DNA from: Ctenosaura bakeri
Taxonomy: Eukaryota; Chordata; Lepidosauria; Squamata; Iguanidae
Assembly: GCA_948474755.1 (NCBI GenBank)
Contig: CAOLHI010000058.1
Span: 62,001 to 126,000 of the forward strand
Length of the DNA stretch: 64,000 bases
Reading direction: 5' to 3'
Position 1 is the first letter of the stretch, and each line of letters begins with the position of its first letter. Positions 31,421 to 45,725 of the stretch are shown here, one piece after another. A program made the position numbers and the translations under genes. The notes under the pieces are model-generated. The model ran no database searches. It worked only from the letters and a program-made list of their open reading frames with translations, and had not been told where the DNA came from.

Positions 31421-34400
31421 ATACTGTGCAAAATTCACATATGCTTGTTTTGGTTTCCTTTACCCATGTACTGCCCCTAATTAATACAGAATTATGTGGG
31501 CTGAACATGCCCAATTTGATGCACTCATTAATACTATTGGTACTATTGTATCACAGAGAAAAACACAAACACATGTCACACTACACTGATGTGGATAAGT
31601 GCTTGACAAGACTACCCTGAAAAAGCATTACTTATAAATGTGCTAGATTAGAAGGGGGTGATCTATGATACACAAACATTCAGCTTTTGGCTCCCAAGAA
31701 ATGATAATCTCAAAAGGGCCATACATGAATTAGGAGCAAGTTATTATTTTTTTTTACAGTTCTTTATCAAGCAAACAATGGATACGTGAAATCTTGTTTC
31801 TGACCATATATTTCTCTAAATGGAAGGGGGAATCAGAATTTGAATGGAATGAAACATTAATGTAGAAGCAAGAAGGCCTCAGTTACTTTTCCCTTTCCTT
31901 TCCACGTTCCTTTTATAATATATACAGTTCCCCAAGTGCAAACTGAAGAGAAAGGTGGTGGTGGTGGTGGTGGTCATAGTAATTGCTATTATGTAACATT
32001 GGAAATTGGTTATCCTTACTTTCCTTCTAGGCACAGCAGAATACATTACTTACTAGTGGCTACAGCAAATGGGCAATAAAACTGTATTAAATTAACCAGG
32101 AGTCCTGGGACAGTTATAGCACCATGACTCAACTCTAATTGCCATGGTTCCATAATACAGAATCCTGGGGTCTGGAACATTAAGGCTCTCTGTGTCAGAA
32201 TTTTAAACAGGGAAAGGAAATGTCTATTGCACAACCTTTTTTAAAAAAGCCTCTCTGCATTTCCCCCCCATAAGGTGGAGAACTTCTAGATTTTCACAAA
32301 CAATATTTCAGGCTCCATTGGCTGGTAAAGAAAGTTCTGTCTCTGAAAACATGGTTCAATACTGTTACCATGATGTAGCATAAGGAACAAGAATATGGAC
32401 CACACTCAGAAATGGGCTCCATAAATGATATCTTAGGACAAAATCTTTCCACAGCTGTGCATGTCCTTGACATTCCCTTTCCTATCCTTTCATTTTCTCT
32501 ATCCTACCAGTAGGAAGAAAGCCTTGTTGAATCTGAAAATCTCCACTGTGTTAGCAGAAGAAATTCCTCTATGTAGTCACAAAAGCACAACCAACTGTTA
32601 TTCCTGTGGATCTCCAGACAAAGGCCTTTGTATCTTCACCTCAATTTATTTCTCTGGTTGTATAATGAAAAGTAATCAGGAGAGGTTAAAAGACAAAAGA
32701 AGGAGGAAAGATTATTCCATTGCCTTTAGAAGTCCCACAGTCTTCAGGCTGTATTAAAGTTGCTGTCTCTAATTAGTATCAGTCATACTTCTTAGATTCC
32801 TTTGTAGATCTTCAAAAAGATTCTCAGCTTCTTGTTATATTTCCATATCTTTGAGAAGCTTCAGGTGGTGCTGGAAAAGGTACAGCTCAATAGATATGAC
32901 AGGAGACTTTTCAAAAGGCAAGGGAAGTATCATAAACCAGCTTGAAATATGAAGAGGAGGAGCTGAATGGGGAAGGTACTATGCTGCTGGATACAGAAAA
33001 AAAGTGCATGAGAGAGAGGAAATAAGAAATAATAATAGGCAGCCTGCTAAAAAAGAAAATGAAAGGCAAATGAGTACTTGCTGCTCATTGATATATGCAC
33101 AATGGAAAATGTCTCAAAAATAAGAACAGTTTTATGATATCACCTTTTATAAACTCCACTATTAAATCAGTCTTTCCAGCCACCTTTTATTAGCCTATTT
33201 CCAAGGCATTTTCCTGCTTTCCCTTCGAAACTGTCCAAAAATGATATTTCAAAAGACAGGTATATTGCACCTCCATGGAAGTTGTTTTTGGAAGTATATG
33301 AAATAAAATGTCACAATTGAGTGTAGCACTGATTTATTGCATACCCAGGTACTATACAATCACACTTTCTATGTCTGTCTCTGGTAATTGTTAAAAGATT
33401 TTTTTTAAAATAAAATAAAATAAAGTAGCTTCTTTTTCATTATCATGACTGATTATTCCAGGAACGTGGGTATGCTTTTTTTTTTTTAAGGCATTGTTGA
33501 TGTACAATAGAGGCTTTTTGTTTGAGAAGACAAAAGCATACCTTGACTTACTTGTTCTGGATTGGGTTGCTGTGACTGAAGGATCATAGGTGTCCAAACA
33601 GTTTTTAGAGAGCTGTAAAACCTGCAGAGTTCTCTTATTAAAAATGACATCTTAAAGGCCTGTGGAACTGCCCTAGGCTTTCAAGTTTACATGCTGAGAT
33701 ATCTCCCTATCTTTTCATCCTGAAAACAGCTAGGAGTTTGGAAGTGAATTCTGCAAATAAACATATTTGTCCTTGCCCTTCATCTTGCAAGTCCATACAA
33801 AGAGAAAAACAAGGGATTATATATTTACAGAGAGTTGATCTCCATGACAAGAAATCTTTTGATGTAGACTAGTAGTTCCAAGAGAAGCAGCTGCATTAGG
33901 CTTCTAAAAGCATTGTTGATAAACTTGTAAGTGTTCATTAGTGTTTGTAATCATGATGGTCACCTTGGATCCTCTATAATTTTTGGATGTGCCTTTCAAC
34001 ACAGGTGAAAATGTATTTCCATGCCATATTTACTGGGTACCAAATTTTAATAGCAGAAAATTCAACAAAGAAGAACCAGTATGTACATAGGACAATTAGA
34101 TTTGGAGTGAAGAGACCTGAGGACTGAGGTTTGATTTCCACTCTAATGTGGAGCTTTGGTAAATTTGGGTTGGCCTTCAATCTAAACTCTTATAAAATAA
34201 CATGGGGTGTCATAAATCAAATTAGTTAAGAAAAAGACAAAGCAAAGGTACAAAGAGAAGGATGGAATGGAAGAGATAAGAGTAAAGAGATGAAATAAAT
34301 TATGTTCTAAGTCTCTGGCTTAACTTATAACAGGGATAGGAAAATTCTGTGCCTTCTGTTCCATAGGAACTTAGGTGAGATCCCACCATGATGGACTAAC

Positions 34401-36784
34401 CCCTTAAGAGGGAATAGAGATGATTGAGTAAAGCTGTATCAGCCTTGGAAATCTGCTGCAACTTGAAAGAATGTTTTTCAAGCCCATGGCTGAAAATGCT
34501 GGCCTTCTCCATTGCCTTTCCAATCAAGAAAAGCTTAGCAGAAGCACATCCAGTTCAGGTCTCAGTCACAGCCTCAAAGCCTGCTCATCAGGACTGTGAT
34601 TGAATCCACCTTGCTTCTCCCTCACTTTCCTTGATGGACTCCAGCACCAGCTGAGTCTCCTCACCTGCTGTCTTGACTGGAATAAAAGTAACTTAGAAGG
34701 TTGTGTGGCTCAACTATCATCTGGAAAAGTTTTTCCAAGTGGAGGCTGAGCCTCTTATCCACCACTTGACATCTTGATCAGACTCATGAATGACTTCTGA
34801 ACAGTTTTTTGCAGGCTGTCTGGTTCCTAGAGGAGCTCCTCCAAGCACTTTAAGAATATCTTTTTTCATATAGAGTGAGGTACAGAATTCTGAGCTGTTC
34901 TACATATAAAGAAAAGCAAGATGGACTTGACAACATCAGTGGGTGGGGCTTTATGGGGTGGAGTTAATAGGTTGACATCATCCAGCTGTCCCTTATAACT
35001 TGCAAATGGGATGATACCCATCACATCATCCAGCCAAGCCTTACTGGAGAACAATATGTAATTTCTCTCCCTCTCTCTTTTTAAAAATTGCTTATTATAA
35101 ATCTTGCATAACCATATTTAGCCCTTTTGTAGGGGGTTTTATTCTGTGTGCCAACTTTTTCTCTCTTTCCGATTTATCTCACAAGTATGTAAAGTCTATT
35201 CTAAGTTATTATTTATTTACAAGAGGATGATGAAAAAAAGTTTCTTAAAGTAGAATGTGGTGCCCAGGAGAAACATTTTACTCATTTTTATTCTTTTACT
35301 CATGTATTATAAACCTGGAATACTTCATTCTGTCTTTTGAATTTTCTAAGCCTATTGCTGTTGGAACAATGAAAGCCTTCTGGGTGAAACTACCAAATGT
35401 AATCTATGATTGTCGTCCTGCTTTTCAATTCACTTTGTTGATGTCCTGCAGTGGAAGCTGCATCCAATTTATATTCATACATCATTTTATCATACCTTTT
35501 TCTCATTCATTGGTATGCCATGAATGTGGAACACATACCTGGCAGGTGTTCTTTCTGACATACTTTTTCCTGCTCTATTTAAGCTTATAGGATGCTGAAA
35601 CCAGATGGAATTAATACTACATTTATTGCTTCAGTACTCTGAATTATGCAACTTACTTTAACACAAGGATGATACAAGATCTTGCTCAGAAGAAGGAGAT
35701 TCCTTCTTTATCATGTATTCTTTCAAAGCCTATTCCACTGCCTCATCATGTAAGGACATCAACTGCCAACTTGAAAGACAGCTAAATGAAGCTCAAAGTT
35801 CAATTATGGTCAATTAGACTCTCATCAATACTAAACACAAACATCCTTTAAACATAGAACAATTGTTCCTCAAACTACCTAATCACACCATGTTCTCAAT
35901 GGTCTGGTAATCTTTGGGGTAAACTACTGTGGTCAATTATAGATGTGACTACCTTTGAAGAATTTGATTGGGGAAGTGAGAGCAAGGAGGTACTATGGTA
36001 AGAATGAGGATGACAAAGGCTTGTGTTTCTCCCCTCTTAGCAACCCCTTTCCCCCACTGGTTGGGGTTTTCAGTTTGGGACTAGGTACTACAACTCCTCA
36101 AAGCACTATGTCAAATGAAAAAGAAGGATCAATTAATTTCCCTTGTACATTCAAATTTGTAGCCTAGCACAATTTAAGTTTGATTTAACCATGCCAAATG
36201 TATTCAAAGACAAACTCCCCCTCCCCCCCAAAAAATAAGGCTTCCTTTCCTGTTTGGGCTACTTTGGCAAATCAGTTCTGCTTTTAGGCCTACCACATTC
36301 TTTTATCTGTTTCACATTTCACTGTTTCAGCTACGTATTAAAAAGAGTTAAAAACATATTTCTATTCTTTTTAATCTACCACTCTCTTCAGTGTAAAACT
36401 TCAGAAGAAAAATGCACTGCCCAAATCAAATAAGATATATTAAAAAGTTCTCTCGCATATTGTGCAATTCCTGGAACTTATGGTTAAAAAATTACACCTG
36501 GAAAAAAACAAACAAACCTTACAATATTTCAAAGCATAGCTAACCCATCGTTCTGCCTATATACAGCCAAAATAGTCAAATGATTTATTTAGTTTCCTTT
36601 AAAGACATTTTTATTTATCATTTTGTAAATGTCTGCCCACACTGTGTATATTATCAACCAGACTAGGAAAAATGGGTATGCCAAAGCTGAAACCAGTTCC
36701 CTCACCCCATCATATCCTTATATATCAAATACAGCAATGCTGGGCAGAATGAGGCAGATGCCACGGATAGCAAATTTAGGCCCA
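31421..36784. other. AT-rich non-coding DNA, largely without recognised features
   Basis: Contains a (GGT)n run (31954-31973) and a partial palindromic MITE-like segment at 32095-32190 (CAGAATCCTGGGGTCTGGAA). I see no genes. The open frames here are short and without motifs. Confidence 0.45.
31954..31973 (+). repeat. (GGT)n microsatellite
   Basis: Seven units. Confidence 0.9.
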
Positions 36785-36900
36785 TTGCCACACTACACTG
36801 TTATAGTACTATAGTGCACTTTCCAACATCATATGGAATCCTGGGTTTTGCAGTTTAGGGAGAGTCTATTAGCATTCTCAACCAGAAAACTATCAAAGGT
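36785..36900 (+). mobile_element. Palindromic MITE family B, half copy
   Basis: GCCACACTACACTGTTATAGTACTATAG then AATCCTGGGTTTTGCAGTTTAGGGAGAG matches the left half of copies at 46182 and 46480. The right arm is missing. Confidence 0.6.
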
Positions 36901-37794
36901 GGGAAGAGATACTTGAAATATATTCTGTCTCATTGCCCAAAATATCTTTGTTGGCTTTTGGTACTGTGCTTTTCAAGTGAGGTGAGGAAAGGGCTGTATT
37001 TACTGTTCTGTCTCAGACAGAAAAATATTATGGGCCAGCACTGACACTTCTATTATTTATTATTATTATTATTTATTATGTGATCTTAATCATACAGAAA
37101 AACATGGCTATCCCTGTTGGGCCCACTCTGCCATTTCATTCTTGCCATTTTCACTGTCCCACTATAAACATGTTGAGATGGAAGGTCTGAAAAGGGACAT
37201 CTGCTGAATATGTGTAAAAACTCCCCATGCTTTAGAAATACATAAAACCAGGTTTTTAAGTCACAGGGAAGTTACAGTCTACAGATCAGGTGCTTTTCAT
37301 CAGAACTTTATTGAACTTGTGTTTAACGGGTGCAAGACAGTGGGTCAGAACTTAAACGTATGGCTCACTCTGCTTCTTCACACATGAAAGTTCACATGAT
37401 CACATCAGTTAGACTCAGAGGTGCTGCTAGATTTCTTCACTACCACCCCACTCCTCTCCTCCATTTTATCCTGAGACTAACAAAAGTATCTCTCTGAAAA
37501 TTACCTGCCTTGGGTGTCATTCCTTGGAGGAAAGGCAGACTATAACTCTATAAAACATAAACCTCAAAGTAGATGAAAATGCCCAAGAAGCATAATAGTA
37601 TGTGAAGGGGCAGAATCCTTGGATCAATTATTCTGGAAGTCAGAGGGAGAGCCATTGGGAAAAATATATGGCTTTTGACTCCCACTTGCTTTCATTATCT
37701 GGGAGTGTTTTTCTATTTTTGGGCCCTTGGATGTAATATTAGCCTTTGAGACAATAATGAAATGTTTTCATTAATAAAACCTGGGGAACTTTTA
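36901..37794. other. Non-coding DNA
   Basis: An (ATT)n stretch lies at about 37052-37078. A short LINE-tail-like piece at 37530-37555 reads GGAGGAAAGGCAGACTATAA. Nothing else recognised. Confidence 0.4.
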
Positions 37795-38033
37795 CACAAT
37801 AAATACAATTATAACACAGGGTTCCACATTAACTGCGATGTTTCCATTCTATGGAATCCTGGGATCTGGGAGGGTATTTTGAATTCTCAGAGAAAGAGAA
37901 ATAGAGAGAGATTGAGAGAGAAAGAGACAGTGTTCTCTAGGGCTTCTTCAAAGCCCAGGATTTCAGAGAGTACAACCATGACTGTTAAAGAAGAATCACA
38001 GCACTATAATCATGTAGTGTGAAAGAGTCCAGT
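37795..38033. mobile_element. Diverged palindromic MITE related to family B
   Basis: The left arm has TATGGAATCCTGGGATCTGGG. The right arm has AAGCCCAGGATTTCAGAGAG and ends CTATAATCATGTAGTGTGAAAGAG. The arms are weak reverse complements around a purine-rich middle (GAGAGAGAAAGAGAC). Confidence 0.5.
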
Positions 38034-38699
38034 ACTGGACTTTAGTCTCTATGTCACAGTGTTTACAGATTACGGAATAATTCCCTTAGCAGAGCAAGTG
38101 CGTCAGGGAAAATGAAGAAGAAGAAGAAATATAATGTTTTCTTCAAAGAGGTAGATGGTTCTCAAGAAACAAGGTCCAGGAAACAACCTACCCCTCCCTC
38201 ATGATTTTTAAATAGCTGTACTCTTTGTTCTTGTCTTTTATGGCTTTTAATTCCAGTTGAATGAAGTTTTTTCCCTTCTTTCACTATATATTTTGTTTCT
38301 TTTCTCTCTCTTTTCTCTCCTGCATATAGAAATTGACAAGTGAACAGATGTACTTAATCACCATCCTGTGGTGAGATCTCACACTAGTCTTTTATTTTCC
38401 TTTGTAACAACATAATACCTGTTCTAACAACTTTTCACACATGTCTCCAGAAAAATGTTGATTGACATATTATTTTGTTGGACAAAAATAACTTTTTCTG
38501 ACCAAATCTGGACAATGGATTAATAGTATTGATGATAAGATATTGCTAATGTATCTATGGACCCTGACAAGTATTAATTATAGGTAGTAATCAATTCTGC
38601 TTGACAGGGGGTTCTCAAAGTATAATACTGTTAATGACATCTGTTAATTACATGTTAATTACATCTGGACTGGCTGGATAGGTAATTGGATTCTACAAT
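38034..38699. other. AT-rich DNA, nothing recognised
   Basis: No motif-bearing frame or repeat structure. Confidence 0.4.
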
Positions 38700-40325
38700 A
38701 CTTCTCTTTAACAAAGCATACTACCAACCTGTTTGAGGAAGCAATTGTAAAGTCCTTCTTGAATCCCAATCTATGGTATAATTATTGGCTGGTCCCCAAT
38801 ATCCCATTTTGGGACAAGGTTCTAGAGCATACGGTGGTATCCCAGTTCCACGGGTTTCTGGATGAGATTGATTGTCTAGATCTGTTTCAGTTTGCCTTCA
38901 ATCCTCGTTATGAGATCGAGACAGTTTTGGTCACATTGGTGGATGGACTTTGCTAGGAACTGGGCATAGGAATCCTCTGTGGTATTCAGTACCACTGACT
39001 GTGGTATCTTGGGTGACCTCATTAGAATGGGACTTGGAGACACTACTTTGCAATGACTCCATTCATTCCTAGAAAGAACCCAGAAGCTGGTGCTGTCCCT
39101 CCTGCTCAGCTCCTTGGCTGTTGACCTATGGGGTTCACAAGGACTTTGTTTTGTCTCCAGTGCTATTTAAATATATATGCTAAGCCGCTAGGAAAGGTTG
39201 TCTGGAATTTTGAGGCCTGGTCTCATCATTATGCTGATAACACCCATGTTGATAACACCCATCTCTCCTTTCTACCTTAATCCAAGTAAGTTGTCTCTGT
39301 TCTAAACCAGTGCCTCTCAGCAATGATGGACTGGAGGAGAATGAAGATGCTGAAATGCAATCCAGTCAAGACAAATCTGTTCCTGGTCAGCCAAAAGGCA
39401 GATCAGAGAACAAGGATTCAGTCTGTGCTGGATGGGGTTACACTCCCCCTGAAGATGCAGGTATATAGGTTGACTATTCTCCTGGATTCAGCCCTGACCC
39501 TAGATGCTCAGATTTTTGCAGTGGCCAGAAGTGCATTTACACAGTTAAAGTACAGTTAAATAGGTATGCATGTCCCTTAAGACATCTGGTCTGGCCATGG
39601 TGACACATGTCTCACTTACATCCTGTTTTGGATTACTGTAATGCACTCTGTGTGTGAATGCAATGAACTCTATAGTGTCCAGAAACTTTAAATGGTCCAG
39701 AGAGCTTGAGCCAGATTGCTAACAGGTGCTGGTTATAGGAAGCACATGAATGCCATGTTGTAATAGATCCATTGGCTGCAGGTCTCAGTTGCAGGTTCAG
39801 ACTGCACTGCACTGAACTGCAGGTTCAAGAAGAACTCAATGTTATGCTTTTGCCCTATATATCTCTATACAGCTCACATCTAGGCTATTTGAAGGACCAT
39901 ATCTTCCCATATGAGCCTATCTGCAGGGAAGGCACTTCTCTCTGTCCCATCATCTTTACAGACACAGTTGGTGAGAATACTGGAGAAGACTTTCTCTGTG
40001 GCTGCTCCCATTTTTTTGGAATTCCCTCCCTAGGCAAGCTATTATGACTCTTTCTTTGTTGTTCTTTTGGCAGAAGGTTAAAACTTTTCATTTCCAGAAA
40101 GCTTTTGGAACAAAAGGTTTTTCATGGTGCTGGCCTGTTTTTAATCTTTATTTCAACTGAGATTTTAAACTGTTTTTATTCTATTCAAAACTGTTTTATT
40201 ACTAATTTTGTATGCATTTTTATTGTATTTTATACCTCTTTATTTCTTCTTTGTAACTTGCTTTGAATCCCAGTCTGGGAGGAAGGTGGGGTATAACTAA
40301 AGGATGGATGGATGGATGGATGGAC
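38700..40325 (+). mobile_element. Decayed L2/CR1-type LINE, RT to 3' end
   Basis: Across several frames the plus strand gives LINE reverse-transcriptase pieces in order: VPNIPFWDKVLEHTVVSQF, FLDEIDCLDLFQFAFNPRY, a block around AQLLGC with GFTRTLFCLQCYLNIYAKP, HHYADNTHV (family YADD, second Asp lost), SAMMDWRRMKMLKCNPVKT, and VLDGVTLPLKMQVYRLTILL. Later text resembling LKDHIFPYEP belongs to the C-terminal region. The 3' end, CTGGGAGGAAGGTGGGGTATAA, runs into (GGAT)n at 40302-40323. Many stops and frame changes show an old copy. The assignment to L2 versus CR1 is not settled. Confidence 0.8.
40302..40323 (+). repeat. (GGAT)n tail of the LINE
   Basis: Five to six GGAT units directly after the GGGGTATAACTAAA 3' end. 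Confidence 0.9.
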
Positions 40326-40544
40326 TGCAGATTTTAGCACTTCCTGCCACAAGTCATGGAAGCTTACAAGTCTCTCTGACAACACCTTGCCAGTGACATA
40401 GGGAGGTAAATCTTCATACATTTAATTTTTTGCAGACAAAAATGAATAATGTTCCCATTGTTCTCTTCACTATTAGAAAGTCATAGAAAATTATGCAGTT
40501 TTAAAAGTCTTCAAAGGTTATTACCAGTGTTATTCTGATTCTGG

Positions 40545-41300
40545 GAGTCCCCTTGGGGACACCTTTATTAGCTCCAAAAATGCCAAAATTAGGGAAATTA
40601 GCAGAGCACTAGCTTTTAACAATGCAGAGGGCCGGGGAACAATTAGCAAGATCTTTTACCCAATGTCTAACAGAGTCAGATCACAAAAGAACTAGGCAAA
40701 AAGTTCAGTCAAGATGTTTTATTAGAAAATATTTCCACACACACACACACTCAGAGGCAATCTCTCTTGCAAGCACACAAGGACTATCGAGATGGAAAGA
40801 GGTGAAAATTGATAGGGGAAAAGCAGAGGGAATGTGAAAGAGGTGATACTGTAGCTGTTCAGAAGTCTTGGCCAGGGGAAAAAGATAAGCGGAGAAAAAC
40901 TCAGCGCAGGGAGGAGGGCTGAGGGGGTCTCAACTAACAAAGTGACGGTCTGCTTGTCAAGCATAGGAGAGCTCCAAAATAGGGTCTCAAAAAGGGGGTC
41001 AAGTTTTAGGGTGAAACATGCCTTGGGGGCAGGCCCTCTTCCTGGACAGGATAATGGCTTACACTAAAGGATAATGGTTGCATGATAGTTGCCTGATGGC
41101 TGCATGATGGTCACATCATGTAAGTGGACCTCGCTATTATATGTCCCACTTTGTTTTAAGCATTCTAGGGGAATCAGGCAATCTCCCCAAAGTACTGTTG
41201 TAGCTGAGTTCCCATTACCTGTGCTTATGTGCCTTTCCAAAGTTTCTTATGAAGATGTGACAGGGGAAGTTTCGGGTCTTTGATCTTTTGTCCAATCACT
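40545..41300 (-). mobile_element. LTR-like block A (probable solo LTR), minus orientation
   Basis: Begins TGGGAGTCCCC. The first 400 bp align by eye with 47688-48020: ATGCCAAA, AAGATCTTTTACCCAATGT, and a TTTATT (AATAAA on the minus strand) at 40718-40723. The later part is not obviously shared, as expected if U3 has diverged. A (AC)n run sits at 40736-40750. The far boundary is uncertain. Confidence 0.5.
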
Positions 41301-41404
41301 AGCCTGACTGTCTACACACCAGCCTGGTCACCTCTGGTTTGGATGCATTTTAATATTAAAATTATACTCCCCGGGATGGGGTCTGCTAACAGGGATTACA
41401 CTAG

Positions 41405-41620
41405 TCCCAGATTTTTCTCCATTTTTAAAAATCATTTCTGTGCAGAAAACAAATGCCCTACATAAACACAACTTTTCTGAAAATATTTCTGAAAACACAG
41501 ATGAAAGCAATATTATTTCTGCAAATAAAATACTGGGGGTTTTCCCCCCACAGATTTTCTTTTTTCCTACACACGACACTGGGTTTCTGTGCAGAAAATG
41601 TTGTCTCATGAACAATAAAT
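41405..41620. repeat. Possible copy of the unclassified interspersed repeat
   Basis: Repeated TTTCTGTGCAGAAAA motifs and GAAAATATTTCTGAAAAC resemble the TGCACA/CAGAAAA tract of 31130-31420. The diagnostic CTGATGA core is not visible. Confidence 0.35.
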
Positions 41621-44600
41621 TCCAAACTGTAATGATTCTTGCCTGTCCAGGCTGAGAGATTTTGGTATGTTCTCCATGTAGGCCACCAAGTAAAATCCAT
41701 AATTAAACAGAGATTAGAAAGCTGGCACTTCTAATGTAAAATAAACAGTCTAGCATACAGTCTCCTATAATTTATTACCAACCAAACTGAATACTGCCTG
41801 GCAACCATGGATGGGTTTCTGTTGAGAAATCCTCTTTCTTGCAGCCCACGGGACCCTATAATCGATAAGAGAGGAAGGCTTAACATTAACAGTCAAGTGG
41901 GAAGGCTTAATATTAATAAATTAATATTAAATTAAAACTTAAATTCTAAGTGAATCCAACACTACTTTTCATGATCATCTCCTAAAGAAAGGTTAGTATA
42001 TCCCAATATTCCGCTTTAAGCTGCTCATAATATGAGCCTTCTATGAAAAGGAACAGAGGTCTGGCAGAGCTGTGTTGCCAATTAATTTATATAAAAGACT
42101 TTAGAGTCAGCTTTTTCTGAAGTCAGAACTCTTTGGGGACATACTGGTCCAGCTTTGGATTCATATTCTTATATACTTACTTAGAATGGGAATGATGCAG
42201 TCTTCTACACACAGTTGGACTGTTACTCCTCCTTGGGTCAAGGTCTGTTGGGTCATTTTGGTCTAATGTCACATGGATGTCTGCATGATTCCTACTTCTT
42301 TGTTAGATTAGATCCACTGAAAAGGATGGTGCTCACAAGTAACAACTAATTAAAGTTCCATTGATTCAACAGACCTTCGCTAGGTAGGACTAATGTTGGA
42401 TTTATTAATTTAATGTTTTGATATAATTATCATTTTTTAAAAAAACAAAAAAACAACTTCGCACCATTCTTTTGGGTTTTTTTAAGAAAATGACATTTGG
42501 TACCATAGAACTCTATTTTGTTTTAATTCTATCCTAATTCTGCACCTTGGTTCCCATTTTGGGAGGAAAGGGGGATAAAAAATAAAATAAAAAGAAACCA
42601 AAAAATATAAAATAAATAGCATTTCTATGAATAAACTATTCTAAATTATTTTCTAAATTTCCTTCATGTTCATCTCTTATGATAACATTTGCTTTTGTCT
42701 TCCTTTGATGTATCAGTCTCCTAAATCAAATTTAACTTTTTCACCCCAGTTTATTTCAAGATCATTTTTCTTCATGAATTTCCTCTACTGACCACAAGGA
42801 AGGTGTCTTCCTTGCTTTTTAATACCACTGAGCTACATGAGGTGTTTGATCTTGTTGTGATGTCAAGAAATGGACCAGCACAGAAAAGATATCTAGGGAA
42901 GCATAAAAATCTCAGGGGAAGATCTGAATAAGGATGAAGTTGATTAGACAAAAGCTTATTCAAATCCATTTTTAAGCTGTCACACAAAACCAAGAACATA
43001 TTAAAAAATGTCATAGTATCCAGTGATCCTCTTGGATTAAGGTTGCATGGGACTCTTTCTGGGTAATCAATTTCATCCCTCCCAATCGCCTGCCCACTTA
43101 ACATTCACAGTCATCTGTACTATTTTCAGGTTCCTCCCTGTGAGGATATTTCTTAGAGGTTTAGGAGGGAAGTTGGAATAATTCTGTAAAGCACCAGATT
43201 TGTCAAGTCTACTAATATTTCACTCTTCTGCACAAGATAGTCTACATAAGCATCAGGGGCTCATAGTATGTTGATAGAACAATGAATGATGGAACATCTG
43301 GAAGTCTGTTGTTCATAGTCTGGTCTCTTCATCTACATCTTCAACTTTCTCTCTTACTCTCCCCTGCCTCCCTCTAGTTCCACATATTTGCTCTCATCTC
43401 AACTTAACTTCATCCACAATAAAAGTCTATTCCCATGATGTTGCAAGCATTGCAAACAAAATGAAGCAGTTGATTGCTCGGGAAACAGGTGGAATCTGTT
43501 ATTATTATCTTTATTTCTATAATCTATTGTTATTTGACTAGAATAACAGTCTCTATTAACTGATTACCTCTAAAATGTGTTGGTTGCAGTGGGGAGCTTG
43601 ATAGCTTAAGTCAATCTCCCTCCTGTTTCTGTTCTGGGAAATCATATTGTGAGTTATAGTTGGTGAGGAAAGTAGGGGTTGCTGAAGATGTTCTTCTTTA
43701 TAATCATTTTATCACTTTTTTTTTAAAAAAAAGGTCCATTGAAAGATTCATATATATTGAAAGAACAGAGATAATATACCAGCTCCATACAGTGGACAGA
43801 TGAGGTGAGATTTTATAAAGTCACCTAAGTATACCACCGGTATGGAGAGGAAATGTAGGTCTCCTTCATGTATCACTACATATACATATGTATCACTACA
43901 TGCACTGGTGGTTGACATAGTACTTCCTGAAACTGCCATGGAATCATAACTGCCACACCATTGAATACATGCATATATCTACTTCACACACTGTTTCCTC
44001 CATCTAGATGCAGGCATGTTCAGGGCAACATCATATGTATATATAGAATTCAGTGTCACCATCAAATGTGTGAATGACCCTCAGTCTTATCATGGATGGC
44101 TGAGAAATAGAACAGAAGTAAGGTTATCTCATGATGCTGATAAAAGTTTTTCTTAAAAAAAAAGACCACAATGAATTCACATTAATTCAGCTATGTAGAA
44201 AGGCAAATGTTATGGAAGCAGTACAAGATATGTATATATGATACTTAGTAATGTAGCAAGAACACTGGAATTTACTGAGAGCAAAGGCCTGAGGGAACAT
44301 CTTTCTTCCTCTTGTTAAAATAGTTTCTAATAAAATCTTCCCACAGAGTCTGCAAGTATTGCCCTCCACTTCATTTGATGAGTGCTTATGTTGTACAAGG
44401 CACCATTCAGTAGACATTTATATTCTTTTATACAAGACTTTTGTGCTCTGTTTCTTCTCCATAAAATTGACAGTTTCATATCACACTAAATATTTGCAGA
44501 CTGCATGCTAGCTTCTAAAACTGTATACAAAATTTCAGTTCCTTGACATACATTAACTTGAAAGATATGCTTGAGCTTAGTCCTTGGCTTATGGAACCAA

Positions 44601-45254
44601 ATCTGTGCCATGTATATATGTACAGGCCAAGTGAATAGCATGGACGTTTCATGGTGGTGTTGATGAACAACAGTATGACACATTGCAGAACAGGCTGCCC
44701 TTGTTCAACAACAGCACAAGGAAACTGGGCAGTGGCCAAAAATGGAGCTAGGGAATGCTGGTAATCCAGAATAGGGGGCAGTGGGAAGTCATGGTTGTTC
44801 TGTGCCTGGCTGGAAAAAATGCCCCCACCTTTCAAGGTACCCCATTGTGTGATAGCAGCCCCTGTTGCTCAATGGGACATCTTTCACGTTACCCTGTTGT
44901 GCATCACTGCAGTTCTCTAACACTGTGATGTATCATGTTATCAAATATACCTCTGTCATCATAAAGTTACATATTACAGCTGGTGATGCAGAATCTCAGC
45001 CAACACTATGCCATGTAAGTGTGGCTTATATAGATAGTATAGTGCTTGTAATGTTTCACATATTTCATTCAGTAATCCTTAGCGCACTCTCACATGGTAA
45101 CCCTAAATTGTTAGCCTCTGTTCTTATCCTGAGCTGGAACTGAGACAACAATTTTCTTTTCAACTGCCTAGTTAAAGTGATGTGCGAGTCAACATTTGAA
45201 CTGGGAACATTGCATAGAACACTGTTAAGAAAGATGGCTAAATCCTTCTGGGGA
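41621..45254. other. Non-coding DNA, mostly unclassified
   Basis: A short LINE 3'-end-like piece at 42540-42600 reads CATTTTGGGAGGAAAGGGGGATAA plus an A-rich tail. No genes recognised in the rest; open frames are short and lack motifs. Confidence 0.4.
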
Positions 45255-45400
45255 AAAAAAGAATGAATTTAAATCCTGGGTGGGAACTGTATAGCCCATA
45301 TGATGGTGTTGAACTGCAGCTCTTAGAAGTCCTTGTCAGCATAGACAATGGGGAAGAACATTAGGAGTTGCAGTTCAATAGGGCCTCAAGCACCACATAA
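45255..45400. mobile_element. Palindromic hAT-like MITE remnant
   Basis: TTGAACTGCAGCTCTTAGAAG and AGGAGTTGCAGTTCAATAGG are inverted repeats about 45 bp apart. It is of the same general type as the remnant at 23885. Confidence 0.6.
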
Positions 45401-45639
45401 TTTCTACTCACAGTTTAAATAAAGGTTTCATATAAAATTGTCATTTCACTTGATTCTACATGAAAACAGAATGCAATTTTGGGACAGTCTTCCTTTTTCC
45501 TCCTTCTATCTAAGAGTCCAAACTAGTCCTTTCTCCACTTTAGTGAACAGTGGATGAGCAACAGTTTCATCTTGTCCCAACACAACAGTGGCAAATTTCC
45601 TTAGGTCCACCTTGATTTAATAATTTTCAGAAATATGAA

Positions 45640-45725
45640 AGTACAGTTAGCTCTCCACATTTGCTAGCACTAGGGATGTAGCCCCCCCCCAAAAAAAGTG
45701 GAAAATCACAAATATTAAAATTGTG
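45640..45725 (+). mobile_element. Possible mariner/Tigger-type terminus
   Basis: TACAGTTAGCTCTCCACATTTGC resembles the CAGT-N-GNCCTCCA-type end of TcMar elements, which insert at TA. The other end is not found, so this is tentative. Confidence 0.35.

Noticed and set aside
42180..42260. Possible minus-strand exon with a CTAA|GTAAGT donor
   Set aside because: The acceptor is weak, and the frame has no supporting features beyond length.
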